Part shown: positions 57,347 to 64,000 of the stretch, in pieces
Numbering within the stretch: position 1 is the first letter of the stretch
Layout: the number at the start of each line of letters is the position of its first letter
Assembly (NCBI GenBank): GCA_002633005.1
Contig: NMRA01000027.1
Span: forward strand, 753,866-817,865
Source of the DNA: Phoronis australis
Lineage: Eukaryota; Phoronida; Phoronidae
Length of the DNA stretch: 64,000 nt
Reading direction: 5' to 3'
Program-made: the position numbers and the translations under genes
Notes under the pieces: model-generated
Seen by the model: only the letters and a program-made list of their open reading frames with translations
Told to the model about the DNA's origin: nothing
Database searches by the model: none

Positions 57347-59122
57347 CTACGGATTAACCATATACATAGAGAACTGCAAGTTGCCGTCCGGTATAAACTG
57401 GTCTAGGCATGCGTGATGGCCTGGTTCCGGGCATTTTGGGAATGATTGTTGTGGAAATGTGTAAGAACCTCCTTGTTTTGGATGAGGCACGTGTCTATAA
57501 ACCTCTGACCGATACAAATTCCTAATATTAAGACTCGGACTGGGTGGTGCCTGTATCCATGTTTTCCCAAACAACACACGAGTAGTGTTGTATCCTGTAC
57601 GTTTCATATAGTTAAGGGACGAAAGCATGGGCTTAGGAGTGAAGTCTGTGTCCCAGTTGTTTGACTTCATTTGTCTTTCATTTCCATTGTGAGTCGTCGG
57701 AAGGAGCACACATCCCAAAGGTCGTAAATATGGATTCCATTTGTCCGTGTCCGATTGATTTCCTTTGTAATAGTGAGCATCAGTGTCAATATCCCAAGGC
57801 ATCACCCAATTCAACTTCAGTGTTCCAAGAAGACTGCCACAGACAATCTCTATTGCAACATTTCGTTCATTCGCAAGTTGTGCAGCTTTCTCTAGGCATT
57901 GTGACATCGTTTTTAGACAACAGGGGGCTTCAGCCATTCCTTTTCGACTCAAAGGACACTTGATGGACAGCTCCTTGCATTCAAATTCAACGATTCCTGA
58001 AAAACCGGAAATCTTTGTGATGCCATAACTTAGAGCTAAAGGTAGCCAAAACTGTTTGTCATATGTCTTCTCAATAACTATGTGGTCAACATGAAACATG
58101 GTGTCCGGACACACCATTCCTACAACACCCTCCTTTTTAATCTTAAAGAACATTCTGTGGAACAAGAAGTCGTCGTCTTCCTTCAGATCTCTCAAAAGAT
58201 CTTTCAAAAAATCAGTCCGTCCTAAAAACGGGCCCGCCATATATTCACAATACATGCACGAATCCTTAGAGATATGATAACCGTGAATATATCTTAGTTC
58301 GTAAAGTTTCATGTAGACCTGATAACAGTTGTTCCACCAGTGTCCATTAAATCCTACACTCGACCCACCCACTATGGGGACGTCGTGACGGAAAGCTACG
58401 TCTACAAGTCTTTCAATCCTTGTGTAATTTGTGAACCTAAACACATCCTTTAACACAACGGCATACTTTGTATTAACTTGTGATACCAATTTTTTCCACA
58501 TTATTGCACTGTTGTTGAATTCTCCTCTTACAACATGTATATTTGGATCTTTTTTGTTCAGCGCATATTTGGTAGTGACCAACAGTTTTAGCTTGGGGTA
58601 ATATTTTCGGATTTGATTCATTAAGTCCTCCACATTTTGGTTTGAATAGTGAACTCCGTTCAATAACAAGGTTACAACATCTTCCAAAGGATGAGCATTT
58701 AAACACTTGTCGAATTCCCAGCCCTCTTCATCCAGGAATAGTGGGAAGCCATCTCGCCCACCGAGAGAACGATCAAACGTTGTGCGACCATTGTACACTT
58801 CAGGACAGACATCTACAATGCCAGTATGATTCTGCGTTTTTTCGACCACCTTTTCTATCTCAGCGTTCACCAAACCTTGTATTTTTAAAAGTATTTCATG
58901 GAGTCTCCCTCTGGTTTCCGTAATGTCGTTGGCAGTTCTGTGAGCCTTAGCTACCATTGCTGCAATTTCAATGAGATCTGACTCCCGAACACGCGTTCCC
59001 ATTTCCCCACTTGTATCCACTATCTTAAAGTACCTGTTTAAAAGCAAAACCATTAATAAGGTAGCTGTTATAACTATAGTGAGTCTAACCCTTCGTGGCA
59101 GTGTGAACCTCGTTTTCCACAT
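57347..59122 (-). CDS. FKRP-like LicD-family membrane protein, copy 2
   Basis: 591 residues, same length and layout as copy 1, inverted and 23 kb away. I count 31 amino-acid differences (about 95 per cent identity) and no indel. Changes cluster mildly in the first 120 residues (for example R2W, R3K and S44R), while C382, C389, C401-C402 and the acidic motif D444-D448 are kept. Both copies could therefore be active. Copy 2 has lost a glutamine and gained an arginine near the zinc site (RQ to SR at 392-393) and has TH for FG at 477-478. The exon follows an acceptor TTACTTTTCAG. Substrate unknown, as for copy 1. Confidence 0.8.
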   Translation of the reverse strand: MWKTRFTLPRRVRLTIVITATLLMVLLLNRYFKIVDTSGEMGTRVRESDLIEIAAMVAKAHRTANDITETRGRLHEILLKIQGLVNAEIEKVVEKTQNHTGIVDVCPEVYNGRTTFDRSLGGRDGFPLFLDEEGWEFDKCLNAHPLEDVVTLLLNGVHYSNQNVEDLMNQIRKYYPKLKLLVTTKYALNKKDPNIHVVRGEFNNSAIMWKKLVSQVNTKYAVVLKDVFRFTNYTRIERLVDVAFRHDVPIVGGSSVGFNGHWWNNCYQVYMKLYELRYIHGYHISKDSCMYCEYMAGPFLGRTDFLKDLLRDLKEDDDFLFHRMFFKIKKEGVVGMVCPDTMFHVDHIVIEKTYDKQFWLPLALSYGITKISGFSGIVEFECKELSIKCPLSRKGMAEAPCCLKTMSQCLEKAAQLANERNVAIEIVCGSLLGTLKLNWVMPWDIDTDAHYYKGNQSDTDKWNPYLRPLGCVLLPTTHNGNERQMKSNNWDTDFTPKPMLSSLNYMKRTGYNTTRVLFGKTWIQAPPSPSLNIRNLYRSEVYRHVPHPKQGGSYTFPQQSFPKCPEPGHHACLDQFIPDGNLQFSMYMVNP

Positions 59123-59990
59123 TTTCTCTCAGTGGTCCTATCTGAAAAGTAAAAAATAGTACTGCCAATCAAACTCAGAACAAAAAATAAAATGATGGCA
59201 TTAATGCAAAGCAAAGTCTCGTAGTTGGTCTTGACAGCAGATCAGTTGCAATGCATTGTGGGATACTATGGCAGTGATTGTCCACATTGCATTTTCACTG
59301 TCATGCCACACTAAAATTGCTTTTACTTTTCACAGAAAACGATTTAACGCTGAAATGAACATGTTTTTGAATGTATTTTTTGCTTGATAAAGATTTCATT
59401 TGAGATTTTTTATGTTATTTGGAATCATTTTGTGTTATTTTGTTAATATTTAAAAAAAATTGAAGAAATTAAATGAAAAGAAAATTAATATAAAACATTG
59501 AAGAGGCTTTAAAACTAAATCAAAAATGAATTGCACATGAAAAAAATCATTCTGAACTAATTCAAATAACATAAACAGAAATGAAATAAAAACAATGTGT
59601 AAAATTTCCATGGAAAAGATGGGCCACCACACAGCTACACAACCAACTCGCTTGCAACTGCTTACTATAAAACCTGCCCAATTGAAACAACTCGGGTATT
59701 TTTGCCGTGAGCCCCACATTATGCCTCGGAATTGTTTCATATCTGTGCAACTACAAACTCCCATTATTACAAACATTTTTGGTCAGACGGCTAAAATCAC
59801 GATTTTAACCTATTAAATCCCAGATGTGGTTTGCGACGGTCATTCTCAATTGTTTGTCTGCCTCTTGACTGCACGGTACTGTTAACTGTGTAAGCGTAAG
59901 GGTATCCCGGCACATGCGGTGGCATTCTCCATTTTGAGAGCCTCATGCCTTGCTGCAATGATACAAGGATCACTATCGCCTTCATGGAGG
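59123..59990 (-). other. 5' flank and intron of FKRP-like gene 2
   Basis: Homologous to 31500-32298 in inverted orientation at clearly lower identity than the exon. The AT-rich part at 59380-59600 has drifted most. The acceptor is conserved, but the upstream exon was not identified. Confidence 0.55.
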
Positions 59991-61653
59991 CTCTAGTTTG
60001 TTTGGGCTTTACTTAATCGTACTTTCCCATAGGCCATTCCAATTCCAAGAAGCAAGAAAATGTATTGGCCAGTTTTGTATTAGACTCTAGTTCATCATCA
60101 TGGCAACATACAGTGAAATAAGCTGTACAGATATCCTATGGATGGTGCAGGCCGAGGGTACGCTATTGGGCATATACTCAGTCAGCAGCCCAGTGGACAT
60201 CGCTTAACTTCTGCAGAGAAACTAAGAACTTTCCCAATGTACGTGATCAAACCAAAAGGTTGAAAAAACGTCTGAGTCCTTACAAATTGGGCATAAGGCA
60301 CGTCATTCAAATTTTGATGGGCCACGGTAACCTAGCCTGATACAGACACGAGACTGGGCATATGGGGAGCACGACGATGTGTCCTTAGTGTGGTGCTCAG
60401 TGACTGTGACAGCCTTAAACATCAGGTAGAGTTTGCCCAATTTTTCTAGGCTAAAAAACAAGTGCAGATATGGAAATCGGAAGCAACAAGATATATAAGC
60501 GATGCATAAAAAATTACTAACATTGTTTAAGAGGAATTCATCGAGGAAAAAGTCGAAGTTTAGACTACCATGTAATAACAATGTAACTTTGGTAGAGATA
60601 TTATTACAGGAATTGAAAGCATTTACAATTTTAATATTAAAAAAGAATGCCACCCAAAAAACTATCAATTTAGATCGATTAGATCAACTCCATAACAACT
60701 AATCAGTTCTTTCACCTGACACCTGACAGCAGACGGTGATGTTGAAATTAACCAATGACGCCACAGGTTCGAACGCAGCCTGTTCGGCAGTTCACAATAG
60801 GCTAGCTGGTGTCAGCTTGTCGTTTGAATTTATTGTTTTACTCAAATAAATCATGTAAAACCCTTACAAACACATCGAGTTCTTGAACAAACATGTTGTT
60901 TTATTTCGCTGTTACGGATTTATAGGTATTTGAACGTACCGTAGCCTACAAAGTTCGGTAGCCCAATTTACCAAGGTCGGTGGCGGTAGTTTGTGATCCG
61001 TTCAGTGTCAAATTCGAATTATTTTTCCTTGAAATACAGGCAGGAGAACAAACCTGTGTGTTGTAATTTTAGACTTGCATTTTTTTTCACTTCTACACAC
61101 ACAAAAATGCTTGTTATGCCCGGCCAATTTTTTGGAACCCGAAGACATCAAGAATATAAACCAGCCAAATTTGGAAACTTACCTTCCAGGCTCGAAAAGA
61201 CTATATACTAGTGAGCCAAAGAAATAATATGCACGTGATTATTTTGCTGAATTAATCGCGAAACTGCAAATCTACTTACTCGTCGGGGGCCGCGAAGTCA
61301 GGTTCCCTTTCCACAGAAGCGTCAGGGCAGAAGTTGTACAGCAACAATGATTCGAATAATGTAAATGTAATATCTAAACATCTGACCATAGGATATGAAA
61401 TCGAGTGATTGTTTTTCAACAGCTTTCTGTCAGCAAACTGTTAAATTATCATGCGCTAACACGGCCTCGGGGGCCCGGTCGGTCGATTTATTCATTCTGC
61501 TGGCTACTCAAAGCATTTACACCCATGAACACTCCAAAGGCGTTACAAATTACATCGAGGCAAACTTTGACACTTTGTTTCAGTTTTATATAAACATTGG
61601 TTGGGGTGAGAAAAATTCATTTTGAAATAGAACGCACAATAATAAACGTCAAC
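59991..61653. other. No recognisable gene
   Basis: Chance ORFs only. A worn tRNA-like or SINE signal was looked for and not found. Confidence 0.3.
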
Positions 61654-61935
61654 ATGACAACTTGCAATCCCGACTTAGACGAGTGCTCATCGGTCTTTTT
61701 TTGCCCTGGTAAGGCGGCATTCATCAGTGAAATCACTGTCGACGAAATTCCAGCCACAGACACGGAGATTTTTCACGGCCTCATACTTGGTATTAATGGA
61801 GTACTTTTCATTTGTCACTGCCGCGAGCCACTCCAGAAGCATTTCGGGCTCTTAAGGAAGTCGAAAAAACGATATACTCACTTTCCTCGCAGCTTCATAG
61901 TTCGCACAAGTGGGAAGGATACACCACTTCTATAG
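61654..61935 (+). CDS. Hypothetical small protein (weak)
   Basis: From the inner ATG at 61654: MTTCNPDLDECSSVFFCPGK, then FISEITVDEIPATDTEIFHG and a basic C-terminus, 93 residues. Composition is balanced and protein-like, with four cysteines in the first half. No family recognised. No splice sites or terminal repeats help, and an upstream ATG at 61597 adds 19 unconvincing residues. Confidence 0.25.
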   Translation: MTTCNPDLDECSSVFFCPGKAAFISEITVDEIPATDTEIFHGLILGINGVLFICHCREPLQKHFGLLRKSKKRYTHFPRSFIVRTSGKDTPLL

Positions 61936-62370
61936 CGGCACTCACTCTGCAGAAGAATCACTGACGTCGCTGCGTCGTTTACTCACCTTCCTCACAGGTT
62001 AACGCGACACCTCTCGACTAGGTAAGATCGACTGTAAACGAGGTGATGTGGATATAGATCGATTAAGACGGTAAAAAAGACTAATTAAATCTGGTGACAT
62101 TCTCCTTCAACCACAAGTAAATGCACAGATGCTAATTGTCAATACACCGATGCTTATTGACAACGCATTTTATTGTCGGATTTCCGTAGAGAGCAATGTA
62201 AAATTTGAGTTGTTTACTCCACCGAGATGACGAAAATCCCAGGTTGCCAAACGAAGTTTGAGGTCTCCAGTACTGAAAATCTCGGGCACCGAAATGATTT
62301 CGATCCGTTCGTCGACTAAAAAGCAACCGGTCGAACAGCGTAACGTCACCCATTTTCCTGTGCTTTAAGG
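61936..62370. other. No recognisable gene
   Basis: A minus-strand frame at 62132-62353 looks mildly protein-like (FGARDFQYWRPQTSFGNLGF) but has no family match and no flanking exon. Confidence 0.25.
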
Positions 62371-63005
62371 AGGCGAAATCTCCGGAAAATTCGCGGTATT
62401 TTGATGTAGGGCAAAGTTGTAAAATGTTTTGCGCCGATTGACGAGAACTCAGCTGTTCAAAGTCGAGTTTTTTTTCTTTTTCTCTACTGAGAGTGGGCCA
62501 GAGGACCTAGGATGAAAGGGCATGGATTTCCAACGATTGGTTTTCTGGCAATAGACGTTTCAAGTGAGGAGGCGGAATCTCCGGAAAATTCGCGGTTTTT
62601 CGATGTAGGGCAAAGTCGTAAAATGTTTTGCGCCGATTGACGAAGACTCAACCTCTGAAAGTCGGTTTTTTTCCTTTTCTCTACTGAAAGAGGGCCAGAG
62701 GACCTAGGAATGGAAGGGCATCGATTTTCAACGGTTGGTTTTCCGGCAATAGACTTTTCAAGTGAGGAGGCAGAATCTCCGGAAAATTCGCGGTTTTTCG
62801 ATGTAGGGCAAAGTCGTGTAATTTTTTGCGCCAATTGACGAAAACTCAACGTTGAAAGTCGGGGTTTTTTCTATTTCCCTACTGAGAGAGGGCCAGAGGA
62901 CCTAGGAATGGAAGGGCATCGATTTTCAACGGTTGGTTTTCCGGCAATAGACGTTTCAAGTGAGGAGGCGGAATCTCCGGAAAATTCGCGGTTTTTCAGT
63001 GAAGG
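62371..63005. repeat. Tandem repeat, unit 197-199 bp, about 3.2 copies
   Basis: Unit starts AGGCGGAATCTCCGGAAAAT at 62371, 62570, 62768 and 62965. Each contains TCGATGTAGGGCAAAGT, GAGGGCCAGAGGACCTAGGA and GGTTTTCCGGCAATAGAC. The period is close to 66 codons, which lets minus-strand frames stay open across units. Confidence 0.9.
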
Positions 63006-63034
63006 CAATTTCCCCCCGTAAATGTCTAAATGTA

Positions 63035-63255
63035 GTATGTTCAGTCTCTGACTGAATTCCTCCCGCCGACGAACGAACATAGAACGAGCTCATGATGGGC
63101 TGCTGGTGCAAATTTCACCGATCCAACCGATTTTTGTCGAGCAATTCCGATTTCTGTCTACTTACTTTAATTTAAGCGTGGTGATTTCACGAAATCAACG
63201 GAACAGTCGTGAATGAAAGATAATAAATCAAAGAAAACTGTCATTAATTTAAAGC
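63035..63255 (+). repeat. Duplicated block, partner 31020-31262
   Basis: See the partner entry for shared words. Here it directly follows the 198-bp tandem repeat and lies 350 bp before the unknown exon. Confidence 0.65.
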
Positions 63256-63291
63256 GTCCTTAGTTTTTGATCGTCCTCAGTACGCTAGGAC

Positions 63292-63375
63292 CAGCTTCTG
63301 ATCGTCTCCAAGTCCAATGCACTACCTTGTAGTAGGCCTATTAGGCTTGGAGTATTGGGGACGATGAGAAGCTAA
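63292..63375. repeat. Imperfect inverted repeat
   Basis: AGCTTCTGATCGTC-TCCAAG and CTTGGAGTATTGGGGACGATGAGAAGCT pair around about 35 bases. The outer CCTTAG and CTAAGG also pair. Small MITE-like or structural repeat. Confidence 0.5.
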
Positions 63376-63604
63376 GGATGTCTGTGGCCATGGCATGGTT
63401 ATGTGTGAGGTCAGATGCAAGGGTGCAATCACTATATTACAATCCGAGGCACAAGTTTCAAATATGTATCTCATGTTTAGGCTATTTGTTTACTCATCTT
63501 TACTCCCCATGATCGATGACAGGAAATCTGTTACACACTGTGTAAGTCAGTGACATGGAAGTATATGCCCTATTTATTTATTTTCCTTGATCTTTGGCTT
63601 TCAG

Positions 63605-63846
63605 GCTTGAAGGCTATGACCGTAATTTCTATTTCCAAGCACAGGAGATTTGCATCCCCTCTGCAACCATCACTGCATGGCCAAAAGTAGGGTTTAAACA
63701 AGTGATTGTCTCACACCCGCAAGATATTCCTGATCTGCGTAGATCTGTTGTGGAGGCATATTTCCTGTATCGCCAGGTGCTCAATGGCGAAAACAAAGAT
63801 GTCAAAGCACTTGAAAAGGGCCAGCTGCTTGTTGAAGGAAGTTATG
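63605..63846 (+). CDS. Internal exon of an unrecognised gene
   Basis: Follows a pyrimidine-rich acceptor CTTTGGCTTTCAG. Reads LEGYDRNFYFQAQEICIPSA, then VGFKQVIVSHPQDIPDLRRS, VVEAYFLYRQVL and KALEKGQLLVEGSYV, with no stop. The donor is uncertain: TAT|GTAAAT near 63847 is possible, while the related exon at 37392-37592 uses GTATGT a few bases earlier. Conservation of splice site and reading frame between the two copies supports a real exon. The frame itself stays open to a stop at 63891. Function unknown. Confidence 0.5.
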
Positions 63847-63893
63847 TAAATTACTGTGTTAATTATCATATCCAGGACCTTAGTGAGAGGTAG

Positions 63894-64000
63894 ACGTGGG
63901 GGGAAGTGGTGTAAATGGGTATGTGGAAGAACGGGTGATAAGGGAGAGGGAGGGGCCATGGAAAACTGTAGAGGCTGGCCGCTGGGGGGGGGGGGGGGAG
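63894..64000. other. G-rich end of window
   Basis: Purine-rich DNA ending in a run of G at about 63986-63999; could be an intronic simple repeat. Confidence 0.6.

Noticed and set aside
62484-63080. Minus-strand ORFs over the 198-bp repeat
   Set aside because: They are open because the unit is close to a multiple of three; no start context or family resemblance.

Overview
The window is eukaryotic nuclear DNA from an animal, most likely a marine invertebrate. It is AT-rich and gene-poor, with split coding exons, no operons, and dense remains of animal-type transposons: a Mag-like Ty3/Gypsy element, an R2-like LINE with a restriction-like endonuclease, THAP/TTAA DNA transposons, short hAT-like elements, foldback palindromes and tRNA-like SINE heads. 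I cannot name the species. One assembly gap (446 N) lies at 5567-6012.

Layout. 0-3 kb: three minus-strand exons of a probable DUF4806-type gene. 3.6-8.5 kb: LINE debris, a damaged copy of a TTAA DNA transposon that runs into the gap, and degenerate repeats. 9-14.3 kb: short non-autonomous elements, a broken THAP start, a 431-bp tandem repeat and a hairpin-bearing tandem repeat. 14.4-17.3 kb: an R2-like LINE pseudogene on the minus strand. 18.9-19.5 kb: a broken THAP unit with an acidic ORF facing it. 25.36-27.06 kb: a complete-ended transposon (TTAA target duplication, about 156-bp inverted repeats). It carries a THAP-transposase fragment on the plus strand and a convergent P2X7 C-terminal-like cysteine-rich ORF on the minus strand. 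31.5-34.1 kb and 57.3-60.0 kb: two inverted copies of a fukutin-related-protein-like (LicD family) type II membrane enzyme gene; these are the clearest host genes. 39.8-44.5 kb: a Gypsy element with intact protein domains and a rearranged 3' end. 45-49 kb: a cluster of palindromic foldback elements, hAT-like short elements and a gag fragment. 53-56 kb: more short elements. 61.6-64 kb: a small hypothetical ORF, a 198-bp tandem repeat and an exon of an unrecognised gene whose decayed relative lies at 37.4 kb.

How it fits together. The host genes share no visible pathway. The window looks like a small segmental-duplication region: FKRP-like genes, the unknown exon and a 240-bp block are each present twice, and all of it is broken up by transposons. 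The most unusual signals are three. First, the convergent THAP / P2X7C-like organisation of the TTAA transposon family, seen again in broken form nearby. Second, the FKRP-like coding sequences are far more alike than their flanks. Third, the Gypsy 3' LTR is replaced by an inverted piece of its own integrase region.

All domain names rest on motif recognition by eye. No database search was run.
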